From Phanerochaete sordida (Eukaryota; Basidiomycota; Agaricomycetes; Polyporales; Phanerochaetaceae), in contig BPQB01000213.1 in the NCBI GenBank assembly GCA_019973155.2, positions 1 through 11,745 on the forward strand: a stretch of DNA of 11,745 nt, written 5' to 3'. Within the stretch, counting starts at the first letter, position 1. Each line of letters starts with the position of its first letter. Both the position numbers and the translations under genes were made by a program. Below the pieces are notes generated by a model, which was given only the letters and a program-made list of their open reading frames with translations, did no database searches and had not been told where the DNA came from. Shown here piece by piece: positions 1 to 7,832 of the stretch.

Positions 1-497
1 TATAGCTGGAAGCATGTATAATATCAGTGATAGTCCATTGCCATCAATATATGCACTATACATGCTCAGATAAATGTTTTATCAAGCCCCTTGAAGTGAA
101 TTGTGTTATTTTTTGCAGCCACTGTACATACGGACAAGATCAAATCGAAGGCTCTTTGCCCCGTCCCGCATCAACAGATCGCTCAATGTTGCCACGCATT
201 GTGCGCTGCCTCTTTGCTCGCAGGCAGCCGCCGCTGATGACTAGGATGGGGGAGAATTGAATAGCCTGGTCTTCCAAGAGAAGCTGGAAACCGGCTGTCT
301 GCCGGTAACACTCAACGGTAAATGATAGGAACAAGCTTCGTCATTGCGGTGTGAGCTCGTGTGGTATAATACATGTGGGCGACATACCTTTGTCGTTGCG
401 ATGTGAGCTAAAGAGCAAACGACGAAGGTGTGCGCAAGCATAACGGCTTTCGTCACATAACGGTCACAACCTCGTGTAACGCGTGTCCGCAGTTACA
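1..497 (-). repeat. Probable 3' LTR of the gypsy element (far end not found)
   Basis: On the minus strand a purine-only tract is followed directly by TGTAAC (497 down to 492), the usual position and TG start of a Ty3/gypsy 3' LTR. The first 23 bases have GTTACA at the other end (475-480), giving a small inverted pair. I found no clear matching CA end before position 1 and the 5' LTR is missing, so the LTR length cannot be measured. The short open frames in this stretch look like chance. The LTR start is well supported by position; the extent down to 1 is a guess. Confidence 0.55.
336..409. repeat. Imperfect 22-bp direct repeat in the LTR region
   Basis: Two 22-bp units, 336-357 and 388-409, match at 19 of 22 positions, and all three differences are transitions. 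Both contain the core GTGAGCT at their right end. Repeats inside the U3 part of an LTR are often protein-binding or enhancer units, but that role is inference here. Confidence 0.6.
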
Positions 498-510
498 CTC
501 CTCCCCTCTC
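498..510 (-). promoter_or_regulatory. Polypurine tract of the gypsy element
   Basis: On the minus strand the 13 bases GAGAGGGGAGGAG lie 14 bp after the pol stop codon (525-527) and directly before the TGTAAC that starts the LTR. This is the place and composition of the plus-strand primer used in LTR-retrotransposon reverse transcription. Confidence 0.75.
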
Positions 511-524
511 AAAAGCAACCAATA

Positions 525-809
525 TCAGTTTTCCACCTTTATTCGTTTGCGCCACTCGGGCAGGGCGTCGGGTTCGTTGTCCGCGAGCCAATCGCCGTAG
601 GTGTCAAGGTTGACAACTTCGGATCCGGGGATCCATGCGTCGTGTTCCGGGCCGTAACCGCGCCAGCGAACCAGGAACGACCAGCCTCGCCCGCGACGAC
701 GGTGGTCGAGGATCCGCTTGACGGGCCACTCTTGTTCACCCGTGTCACCAATGATGAGCCCTGGTCGGCCGTACTCGCGTCCTGGGAACTTCTCGCGATC
801 GTTCTCCCG
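525..809 (-). pseudogene. Chromodomain end of gypsy pol
   Basis: This is the C-terminal tail of the polyprotein, in the same frame as the integrase but separated from it by an in-frame TGA at 810-812. Translation shows the chromodomain pattern: VKRILDHRRRGRG, then FLVRWRGYGPEHDAWIP, a variant of the usual Y-L-V-K-W-x-G-x-x-x-x-x-x-W-x-P core, then an acidic helix-like end. The reading frame stops at 525-527, which appears to be the true pol stop because the polypurine tract follows at once. Integrase-linked chromodomains of chromoviruses guide insertion towards modified histones (family knowledge). The module itself looks intact; only its link to integrase is broken. Confidence 0.88.
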
Positions 810-812
810 TCA

Positions 813-1990
813 AGGCTTCAGTAGCGAAGCATGGTACGTCTTGAACACGCGCATGTAGGATGGCAGGTCCAGCGTGTAGTTCAAGGTTTCGGGATGTGTA
901 GCGGTAACTGTATAGGGTCCGTCATACCTTACCATAAATTTCGCGACACGGTGATCGCCGCGCTGCATATACTCCCGTTGACGGTGCAGTGTCAAGAGTA
1001 GAACGTGGTTGACGACCGCGTAGAAGATTTCAGGTGAGCAATGGCGGTTCGCTTGAATCGCCTGGTTCGATTTCGCCAAGGTGAGATTGTCCTGTGACTC
1101 CATGAAATCAGTATCGAGCTGCTTGATGATCTCCGCTGCTTCGGCAGCAGAGAGGCCGAAGTTGTGCGAAGTGTCGTCTAGTGTTGCCTGAGAGAACGGG
1201 GGAATGACACGCGGAGTGTGACTAAGATGTAATTGGAAGGGAGAGAACCCTGTGCTGGCGTTCACCGTACTCATGATGTTGAAGCGAATGCGTGGCAGTG
1301 CGCGCACCCATCCCTTCTGGTTGCGCTGTACGTGGTATCGCAAGAGTTGTATGCCGGTCCTGTTCGATCGTTCGCTAGTGCCGTCAGTCTGAGGATGGTA
1401 GGAAGCGTAAAGCTTGAGCTTTACGCCGATGAGTTGATGAAGTGCGCGCCAGAAGTTCGATATGAAGAGTTTGTCACGATCCAAGATGATCTCCTCGGGG
1501 AGTATGTTCTCGCAGAACTATTGGTCAAAGAAGATGAGTGCAAACTCATCCGCAATGATATTGGTACGCGTCGCGACAATACGGATGTCTGCGCCTGAAA
1601 GGTCGATCATGGTGACGATGCAGTTGTGCCCATGATCGTCAGGTAGCGGACCGATGAAGTCGATGGCGACGCTCTGCCCGTGACGATCAGAAACGGGTAG
1701 GGAGTGAAGTAGCCTGGTGAGTTTGCGTGTAGTGTTCTTATTTTGTTGGCAGTGTTCGCACGAAGGAATATAGGATTCCTCAAGATCCTTCCTCATGTTG
1801 GGCCAAAAGTACGAGTCCTGGAGTGCCGCGTAGGACTTGTCGGTGCCGAAGTGGCCGAGGAAGTCGTGTACAAGTCGGAACAGGTGTTTGCAGATGTCAG
1901 GAACGTGGGGAATGAGTAGTCAGGTGCCAATGTAGAGATGCCTGTGTTCCTCGCGGAAGCCAATGGTAGTGCCGTCATCGCAGAGGCGTT
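813..1990 (-). pseudogene. Integrase region of gypsy pol (HHCC zinc finger plus rve core)
   Basis: The integrase would insert the cDNA copy into the genome. In order on the minus strand: an HHCC zinc-binding finger (VHDFLGHFG near 1848-1870, CEHC near 1748-1760); a core with the first catalytic Asp in VAIDFIGPLP, the second Asp in LDRDKLF, the Glu in GTSERSNRT, and the flanking YHPQTDG; then a C-terminal part ending in YHASLLKP before the TGA at 810-812. All three catalytic acidic residues (DD-E) remain. In-frame stops at 1920-1922 and 1518-1520 lie before the finger and between the first and second Asp; the second falls where Trp is expected, so TGG to TAG is the likely change. No intact integrase can be made from this locus. 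Confidence 0.92.
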
Positions 1991-1999
1991 TGCACCAGG

Positions 2000-2550
2000 G
2001 ATCCTTCTTGTATCCCCGACGAATAGATTCGAGCCAAGCCGGAGATGTCGCAATCCGCAGTGAGGTGGTGACTGCGGCTGTTGCCAAGATGTCGATGTTG
2101 ACGTCAGGGGGAAGATAGGAGAGGGCGTCAGCGACGGAGTTCGTCTCGCCCAGGATGTATTCGACGTTGAAGTCGTACTGTCCTAGAAATTCTTGCCATG
2201 GAGCCTGTCATCTAGAGAGGTTCTTCTGTGTCTTAAATTTCTCCAGTGAGCGATGATCTATGTAGACTACGAAGGAAACCCCCAGCAAGTCCACGCGTCA
2301 CTTTTCCAGCGCACGGACAACAGCGAGGAGCTCCTTCTCGTGTACAGGGTAGTTCAGCTTGGCGTTGCTGAGCTGCATCAAATCGTACGCGACCGGGCGT
2401 GCAAACTCAAGCGTAGGCCCATAGGAGAGGACAGCGCCAGTACGCCAGTCACTCGCATCACATGAGACGAAGATTCTGTTTTCGCCCATGTTAGCGTGGT
2501 CGATAACGGTGAGACACTCACGAGATACGACGAGTTCTTTGATTTGTGGA
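2000..2550 (-). pseudogene. RNase H region of gypsy pol
   Basis: RNase H removes the RNA strand during reverse transcription. On the minus strand the region opens with VSRECLTVIDH, then the first catalytic stretch CDASDWRTGAVLSYG, NYPVHEKELLAVVRALEK with the conserved Glu, YIDHRSLEKF with the next Asp, and the end motif ILGETNSVADALSYLP. In-frame TGA codons occur at 2298-2300, where the pattern expects Trp, and at 2208-2210, where Arg is expected. About 90 bp between the RNase H end and the zinc finger is a linker. A one-frame shift near 2545-2556 separates this block from the reverse transcriptase block. Confidence 0.9.
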
Positions 2551-3346
2551 AAGCGTCCTGGTAATTGGCAGACCATTCAGGCCAGTCGTTGTCGACCTCT
2601 TTCGTCGTGAGCGGAGTGAGTATGCACGTGTAGTTCGTGAGGTGGGGAAGGAACTTGTCGAGGTAGCAAACAAGTCCAAGGAAAGATCGCACGTCGGAGG
2701 CGAAGGCAGGCGTCAGTCAGGTGATGATCTTCTTTGTCTTTCGGTCGTTCGCCTCGATGCCGTCAGCCAATATGCGATGGCTGAGGAACCGGATGCTCTG
2801 CGCGAAGAGCTCGGTCTTCTTGTTCGAAGCGAAGAGGGAATACTGTCGTAGGGCGAGGAGTATCGTTTCGACGTTCTGTTGATGTTCCTTGATCGTCTGC
2901 GACCAGACAGCAATATCGTTAATGTATACATGGCACATCGTGCCTATCCAAGGTCGAAGGGTGTCGAACATGCGAGGCTGATGCGTGGCAGGAGCGTTCC
3001 GACAGCTCTGCGGCATGACAGTCCACTCGTACATCCCAAAAGGCGTAGTGACCGCCATTAGCGGTATATCGTCTGGGTGTACTCGTGTCTAGAAGAACGA
3101 GTTTGTCATGTCCAGTTTCGCAAAAATCTTACCTTTCGCCACATTGCCCAAGATCTCATTGACCGTAGGCTGCGGGTGGCGATCCGGAACAGTGTTGTCG
3201 TTCAACGCCTGATAGTCGTTGACCCATCACGGCTTGACCGTCGGGTCGGATTTGGGTATGAGGGATGCCGATGACGCGTAGGGCGATGATAATGGTCGAA
3301 GATGTTCGGCCTGGAGGTGCACCAGACCATGTAGCTCTTTTATAAA
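2551..3346 (-). pseudogene. Reverse transcriptase region of gypsy pol
   Basis: On the minus strand the block runs from FIKELHGLVHLQ through PYASSASLIPK, WVNDYQALN, KIFAKLDMTNSFF, then TTPFGMYEWTVMPQSCRNAP, the active-site stretch, a thumb region and the connection motif VRSFLGLVCYLDKFLPHL. The active site reads YIND (2915-2926) instead of the usual Y-x-D-D, so one of the two metal-binding Asp residues is Asn. In-frame stops lie at 3227-3229 (after TVKP), 3089-3091 (after TNSFF) and 2717-2719 (after KKIIT). The stop-free stretches between them match the family closely. Homology fades above about 3346. Confidence 0.93.
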
Positions 3347-3486
3347 ACGTCCCTACTATACTAATAAATCATTTAGCAAAAAACACTACAAGCCCTAGTT
3401 GGCAATATAACGCATTTTCCGGGCATTTACAGGGGTGTGTTTTTAAAAGGGACCGTTTTGGGCGCCTATTTTCGAAACTGTCTGGA

Positions 3487-3500
3487 AAGCTGCGCAGCTT
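3487..3500. repeat. 14-bp perfect palindrome
   Basis: AAGCTGCGCAGCTT reads the same on both strands. It is flanked by TGGAAAG at 3483-3489 and 3503-3509. No known site is recognised. Confidence 0.8.
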
Positions 3501-3900
3501 AATGGAAAGACATATTCCAAAAGGAGACAGCCCAAAAATGGACAGAGAAGGAGTTATTCACAAAAGAACGGCGGGGAGCCAAGTCTTTGCGGCTTTAGTG
3601 CGGCCTCCCGGTGCCGCCATCAGCGCATCAGCGCCACAAAGCAGACCCTGACCGGGCCATCCGGGTACCTGTCCAGGAAGGGCCCAATGCGGTCATGGGC
3701 ATTAATTTCGCTTCTGAAAGCCATTTCTGCTGCTTCCCCTCGATCCCCTGGCTTTCTGGGGCCTCTACGCTATGTACATTAGTGTGTACTATGTATGTAT
3801 AGTATAGGGGGAAGGCAGGGACCCAATTGAACCGCTGTGGAATATAATAAATGATTGATTATATTTGATTTCGATTTTTCTCAGCCTGAAAGCGGCCTGC

Positions 3901-3957
3901 AACCCTTTCCACCGGTTCTGAACCCTTTCCAGCTATGCCAAAGGGTTATGTAACCCT
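3901..3957. repeat. AACCCTTTCCA direct repeat with inverted and partial copies
   Basis: AACCCTTTCCA occurs at 3901-3911 and 3921-3931, exactly 20 bp apart. The inverted form AAAGGGTT lies at 3940-3947 and a partial AACCCT at 3952-3957. The even spacing and inverted copy suggest a repeat-derived or binding-site cluster; no role can be assigned. Confidence 0.7.
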
Positions 3958-4307
3958 CACAGAAGCTAGACGAGAGCTTTGGGGGCCTAGAGGTGGCAGG
4001 GAAGTGATAGGGGACCTGCGAGGATCTGCCAAAAAAAAGTGTGAATATCGTGGGGCAAACACCTGGATTCTCATTGCATCAGGTGTAGAAACTGCACAGT
4101 ATACTCGCTTTTTCATCCCCCGCCTCCATTCCCATGCGATCCTCCAGATCTGGTCGTTTCCCACGGGCGCTTTTGGCTGATTTTGACGAAATCGCCCAGA
4201 TCGCAGCGCAACCGTTGGGAATGGTGCGGGCGCTGTATCTCAGATCGATTCGCAGCCTATGAAAACGGGGGAGTACAGATTTGTAAGTGAATCGGGGGAG
4301 AAATGGT

Positions 4308-4396
4308 GGAGGTACATACCTGCAAAAGCGAAAAGTGGCCTTTAGTTTGCTTCTGGGCACTTCAGAACACCAAAGTGAAAGCAGGTATGTGCCTGG
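4308..4396. repeat. Imperfect 16-bp inverted repeat
   Basis: Positions 4308-4323 and 4381-4396 are inverted copies, matching at 13 of 16 positions around the core GCAGGTATGT. The 57-bp gap could form the loop of a hairpin. It may be the edge of a small degenerate element, but no target-site duplication was found. Confidence 0.6.
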
Positions 4397-4521
4397 CTGC
4401 TGTAGGATAGGAGGACAGGTCCGGACCCCTCAAACATGTCAGTACATATATGTAGGGCTTGTATGTAGCAGGAATTGATCCAATACTGCCTGGATCCTTT
4501 TGGGTAGCTGCATATATGGTG

Positions 4522-4544
4522 TTTTGGGCCCAAAGTGCCCAAAA
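4522..4544. repeat. Overlapping palindromes around TTTGGGCCCAAA
   Basis: TTTGGGCCCAAA at 4523-4534 is a perfect 12-bp palindrome. Overlapping it, TTTTGGGC (4522-4529) pairs with GCCCAAAA (4537-4544), so two alternative hairpins share the left arm. Confidence 0.8.
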
Positions 4545-4635
4545 ATGCGCATTTAAGAGCCAGGAACATCATATTCCCACCATCCTACAGCTCCAAAACG
4601 TTGCATATAGCGTTATACAGCACCCATACACATTA

Positions 4636-4670
4636 TTCCACAGCCCCAGCAAGATTGGACCGCTGTGGAA
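4636..4670. repeat. 9-bp perfect inverted repeat
   Basis: TTCCACAGC (4636-4644) and GCTGTGGAA (4662-4670) are exact inverted copies with a 17-bp loop. The right arm is part of the 12-mer that also occurs at 3831-3842. Confidence 0.75.
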
Positions 4671-4750
4671 GCTGCAGGAGCCTGGGGAATGCCCCCTGAA
4701 CGCGATTTTGGAGGGTTTTGACCCCCTGTATAGATTCCCCTACGTGTTAC

Positions 4751-4817
4751 ACGCGTCAAAACACCTTTCCCATGACACTACATACCAATTACATGTAAAC
4801 GACGCGTCCGACGCGTC
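4751..4817. promoter_or_regulatory. Cluster of three ACGCGT sites
   Basis: ACGCGT occurs at 4751-4756, 4802-4807 and 4811-4816; the last two sit in a near-perfect tandem of the palindrome GACGCGTC (4801-4808 and 4810-4817). ACGCGT is the core bound by MBF-type cell-cycle factors in fungi (established knowledge). No gene lies next to it, so a working role is doubtful. Confidence 0.3.
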
Positions 4818-5781
4818 AGGAACGCGGTGGGGAAGGTATGGAAGCCCCTCTCCCTGGCGCATTAATTCCCCTAAATTCGAGCATAATTCCCAGGATATTG
4901 CTGGGCTCTAGGATCGACCTGGGGCTCTTCATATGGTTTTGCCCCATGCTATAGTACCTATACAACGCACTGCACGGTGCCCACACCCCATTGAAGGCCC
5001 AAGGGTGCCCCAGTACACGCATTTGAAATTCGTCGAAATTCCAGTTAATTCCGTAATATATTCGCATCCCCTGGGGCATCCCCACAGATGAAGGTTACTA
5101 CTATAATACCTTCCAGCTACGGTATCTACCACTTTTACCCATGTTCCAGGCCCTAGATAGAGCAGGGGAGCAGCTGGAATACCTCTGCCAGCCAAATTCT
5201 CGCTTATGGCGCTTATTTCCGTTTTGGGCAGGTACCCAGCTTGATGGCGCTAGGCTAGGCTCGTCCTCATCCGGACCGGTCAGAGGAGCCTCCCTCGCCA
5301 TTGCCTTTTTGGGCAAGTGCTGGGGCTCTCAGACCGGTACTGGCTGGGCACTCACAGGCCCTAACCAAGGGGTCGCTCATGCTCTCGCGAAGGTCGCAAT
5401 TCCCATCGAAATTTTAGGTAGTAATGACTTGGACATGTACATATAGCTCGCTTAGGCTTTAATACATGTAGACATCGACGTTCTCCTCCGTGTCTAGTGT
5501 AAAAAGCCTCTCGAGAGGCTCGTCAAGGATTTGCTCCCAGGGGAGCCGTTCGCTGTCCTCTACATCGGCCTGCTCACCTTCTGAGGCTCCGTCAGACGAC
5601 AAAGAGGCATCCGAGTCATGGAATGTAGCAGAAGGAGTCGGCGGCTCAAGTACGTCGCCTTGAGTAGATGAGCGGCGCGAGGTGACGCTCGCGCGGTCAA
5701 GCTTGTCGTCGTCATCGTACTGCGACAGCTCCTGGCCGCCGCTGTGCGAACCAGCAGCTGGTACAGGCACAGAACCATGCG

Positions 5782-5843
5782 CTGTAAGGGAAAATATGAG
5801 TAAGACTGCGGACCTTGTGTGAAACCAAGCTGCAGTGACACAC
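5782..5843 (-). other. Intron, 62 nt, last in the DUF6589-type gene
   Basis: On the minus strand it begins GTGTGT after ACAG, carries CTTACTCAT as a branch-like site and ends TTACAG. Removal joins LQT to AHGSV in phase 1 and moves the reading frame into the acidic C-terminal exon, which ends at 5459. Confidence 0.75.
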
Positions 5844-6294
5844 CTGTCTGTAAGCTTACACCCGGGACAATCTCTGCAGTGCGGCCTGCACACGCATGAA
5901 CATTATACTCGGGAGCGTGCGAGTAGATTGCTGGACGTTCGCCCACCACTGGGTAAAGGCGGCGGCGGCGGCGCAGGCGCTCAAACAGCTCGTTGTAGTC
6001 CGCGAGAGGGCCTATAAGCTGGTGTGCGCTGACCGTGAGCACATTGGCGATGCTAGCCTTTGGACCTTCGATGGCGCGACCACGAGGATCAGGAGTGTAA
6101 ATACTAAACTCTCGCATAGAGTCAATTAGGCAGCCGATGTCATAGGACAGATTCGGCGGTGCGTGCTTGTTGCCTTGGGCGGATCCGTAGGTGTCGTGCA
6201 TTTGAGACACGAGCTTGCACAGCTGCACCACGCAAGGGGAGATGATCTCAAGCCATTCCCATGAAGCGTTGCTCCCATGCACTTTGTACAGTGT

Positions 6295-6348
6295 CTGATA
6301 GCTCGTGTTCAGCACATCAAGCCCATAGCAAGGGTATGCGAGGCGTAC
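6295..6348 (-). other. Intron, 54 nt, in the DUF6589-type gene
   Basis: It begins GTACGC, has GTGCTGAAC as branch-like site and ends ATCAG. It is a multiple of three without a stop, so it also reads through, but removal joins MNLYTK to TLYKVHGSN, which is the family pattern. Confidence 0.75.
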
Positions 6349-6761
6349 CTTGGTATACAAATTCATGTGTTCTTGGAGCAGGTCCACGGGGATGAAGCCA
6401 TTGGGGTGGCCGGTAGGATTTACGAGCGTTCTATCGCGGCTTCGTGCTTTGTGATAAGCTCGTCTACTGTCATGTTCGCAGAGTCGGCCTCGAAGAGGGG
6501 AACAACTGTTGCGCAGGTACCGTTCTCCATGTTGTCCTTGTGTCCCAGCGTTTGCTCCTCTGTGCGACGCATGAAATTGATGTTGTCATAGACATGCTCG
6601 ACGAGCTGCTCGTGCACCAGGCGCTTGGCCGCAACTCGACGCGACAATGAGATCGTTCGGAGAAGGCCGAGGTTGCGGAAGTTCTGCAAGCCCACCGTGC
6701 TGACTAGTGGGTCGACAGGCCTTCGACGGCACGCTGGAGTCGACGCTGGTATGGTCTGAGG

Positions 6762-6825
6762 CTGACGATTTTATTTGATATCAGTACTATGGCAGGAGAG
6801 GTCCAGGAAAGCATAAAACACTAAC
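6762..6825 (-). other. Intron, 64 nt, in the DUF6589-type gene
   Basis: It begins GTTAGT, has TACTGATAT as branch-like site and ends GTCAG. Removal joins MQTDD to PQTIPAS and gives one open frame into the VYDNINF block. Confidence 0.8.
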
Positions 6826-7200
6826 ATCGTCTGTCTGCATTGCAGCGCTAGGTATGCCGTTCAATGGCTCGTCGTTGTCATTGTCTGTATCATCATTTGA
6901 CTGAAGCTCTCCCAGGCTAGGCAGAGGAGGAATGCCGGCTGTAGTGCTGACTCGGTCAAGCACATTCTCGCCTCCTGGCAAACACCACTGCTGCGAATCG
7001 AGCTTGAACGCGAGCTTTCCCGTGCGCTTCTGCGTACCGGCAAGCGTGGGATAGCTGCTGCAGATACCCAGGGTATTCAGCACGGCAATCATTTGGCGTG
7101 TCGCGCCTGAAGCATATGCGAAGAGGCCAAATATATGCTTCTTCCAGCTGTTGAGCTGACTCCGCTCGCCGAGGAGGTCCAGGATCATCGATGCGACTCG

Positions 7201-7254
7201 CTAAATGGTCGGACTATCAGCAGAAGATGAAGAGATCAATAGGGATGCTCGTAC
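7201..7254 (-). other. Intron, 54 nt, in the DUF6589-type gene
   Basis: It begins GTACGA, has TGCTGATAG as branch-like site and ends TTTAG. The in-frame TAG at 7201-7203 is its acceptor, not a coding stop. Removal joins MMRKKT to RVASMILDLLGE. Confidence 0.8.
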
Positions 7255-7710
7255 CGTCTTCTTGCGCATCATTGACTTGGCAGATAGCTCGTTCAGCTAC
7301 CGCGTGGTCAAACTGAATGTGAAGACCAGCCGCACAAAGGTAGGACAAAGCTGGTCTAGTCGAGTGTACATGGACGACATGCTGAACCCATAGAGGAAGC
7401 TGTCATCCACTGCGCGCAGACGCGACTGGAGAAAGCCGTCCTTGGTCGATGATTGCGCTTCCGAGCCAATTTTCTTGCAGATATACTGCAGCGCCCACTC
7501 ATAGATCACTGTCTTAGCTTTCGGGCTGTTCCGCCACGACACCCAGAAGCCTAGGGCCCTTTTGACGCGAGCAAGGTCCTGGAAGAACCCATAATATCGG
7601 GCTTTCCTGTTGCGGAACGAGGCTCAAACGCAGCACAAGGGACGGCGGACGGGGAAGATGACGACGAGGCGCGGCGGAGCGAGTCACGCAGCGACGCACA
7701 ACTTATTCAG

Positions 7711-7770
7711 CTGTCCGTATTGACCAAGATAATATTAGCGTTGTATTCTAAGTTACAAACTGGGGCTTAC
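7711..7770 (-). other. Intron-like 60-nt unit with 19-bp repeats at both splice sites
   Basis: On the minus strand the unit starts GTAAGC, contains CTAAT as a branch-like site and ends CAG. The 19 bases before the donor (7771-7789) and the last 19 bases of the unit (7711-7729) are identical: TCTTGGTCAATACGGACAG. Signals are as good as those of the confirmed introns nearby, but no protein frame proves splicing. Confidence 0.55.
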
Positions 7771-7809
7771 CTGTCCGTATTGACCAAGAGGTCGAGATGA
7801 CGGACAGGT
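7769..7809. repeat. 10-bp perfect inverted repeat
   Basis: ACCTGTCCGT (7769-7778) and ACGGACAGGT (7800-7809) are exact inverted copies with a 21-bp gap. The left arm overlaps one copy of the 19-bp direct repeat. Confidence 0.75.
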
Positions 7810-7823
7810 TACAGGAGCAGGGG

Positions 7824-7832
7824 TATATATAC
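7824..7832 (-). promoter_or_regulatory. TATA-box-like element
   Basis: On the minus strand TATATATAC is followed by a C/T-rich run (CCCCTGCTCC) and, 34 bp further on, by the first 19-bp repeat and donor-like GTAAGC. This is the layout of a fungal core promoter with a short 5' exon. The gene it would serve is not clear. Confidence 0.45.

Larger units (their letters stand above)
1..3350 (-). mobile_element. Decayed Ty3/gypsy chromovirus retrotransposon, 5'-truncated
   Basis: Read on the minus strand, the domains run in Ty3/gypsy order: reverse transcriptase, RNase H, integrase, chromodomain, then a polypurine tract and an LTR-like TGTAAC start. No gag, protease, primer-binding site or 5' LTR is visible above about 3350, where recognisable pol homology stops, so the copy is 5'-truncated or was cut by a later insertion. 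The pol frame is broken by in-frame stops at 3227-3229, 3089-3091, 2717-2719, 2298-2300, 2208-2210, 1920-1922, 1518-1520 and 810-812, plus one frameshift near 2550; every stop falls in the frame expected from the neighbouring domains. The element cannot be autonomous. Family assignment is firm from motif order and the chromodomain; the exact clade was not determined. The low-coordinate end may lie outside the window. Confidence 0.93.
3351..5458. other. Two-kilobase stretch without a recognisable gene
   Basis: No frame here gives a protein pattern I recognise, and open frames are short or start from non-ATG codons. The stretch is rich in short palindromes and repeats: a 14-bp perfect palindrome at 3487-3500, a doubled AACCCTTTCCA (3901-3911 and 3921-3931), inverted repeats at 4308-4396 and 4636-4670, a 12-bp palindrome at 4523-4534, and three ACGCGT sites. 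The 12-mer ACCGCTGTGGAA occurs twice (3831-3842 and 4659-4670). It lies between two decayed coding elements, so the best reading is old non-coding transposon or repeat DNA, possibly more than one insertion. Confidence 0.6.
5459..7660 (-). pseudogene. DUF6589-type gene, main body, broken
   Basis: Function is unknown; DUF6589 proteins are expanded in mushroom-forming fungi and may be transposon-related (inference). Minus-strand blocks in order: FFQDLARVKRALGFWVSWRN near 7540-7610; GLFAYASGATRQMIAVLN and GICSSYPTLAG; VYDNINFMRR then ENGTCATVVPLFEADSANM near 6480-6600; LVNPTGHPNGFIPVDLLQEH near 6370-6430; SNASWEWLEIISPCVVQL and GNKHAPPNLSYDIG; an Arg-rich stretch; and an acidic tail ending in VYMY at the stop 5459-5461. 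Four introns restore the frame: 7201-7254, 6762-6825, 6295-6348 and 5782-5843 (54, 64, 54 and 62 nt). Defects: an in-frame TAG at 7297-7299; and near 6424-6440 the text jumps, with a frame change, from the early domain to its last quarter, so the long middle part of the family is missing. The start is not resolved because upstream DNA is foreign. Confidence 0.75.

Noticed and set aside
483..824. Plus-strand open frame of 113 codons
   Set aside because: Shadow of the chromodomain and integrase end on the minus strand, which shows clear family motifs.
1233..1598. Plus-strand open frame of 121 codons
   Set aside because: Lies opposite the integrase core and has no motif.
3611..3802. Plus-strand open frame of 63 codons with ATG
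   Set aside because: No motif, ends in a low-complexity GTATGTATAG run, and sits in repeat-like DNA.
3901..3957. AACCCT repeats as telomere-like sequence
   Set aside because: Copies are not in tandem and are embedded in a longer AACCCTTTCCA unit, unlike TTAGGG arrays.
4459..4911. Plus-strand open frame of 150 codons in the gene-free stretch
   Set aside because: Starts at TTG, has no recognisable motif and overlaps palindromes and repeats; likely chance.
5141..5446. Plus-strand open frame of 101 codons
   Set aside because: Long Gly/Ala/Ser-rich text without motifs or visible introns; a minus-strand frame overlaps it equally well. Not enough to call a gene.
7201..7203. In-frame TAG in the DUF6589-type gene
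   Set aside because: It is the acceptor AG of a 54-nt intron with good donor and branch signals; removing the intron restores the family pattern.
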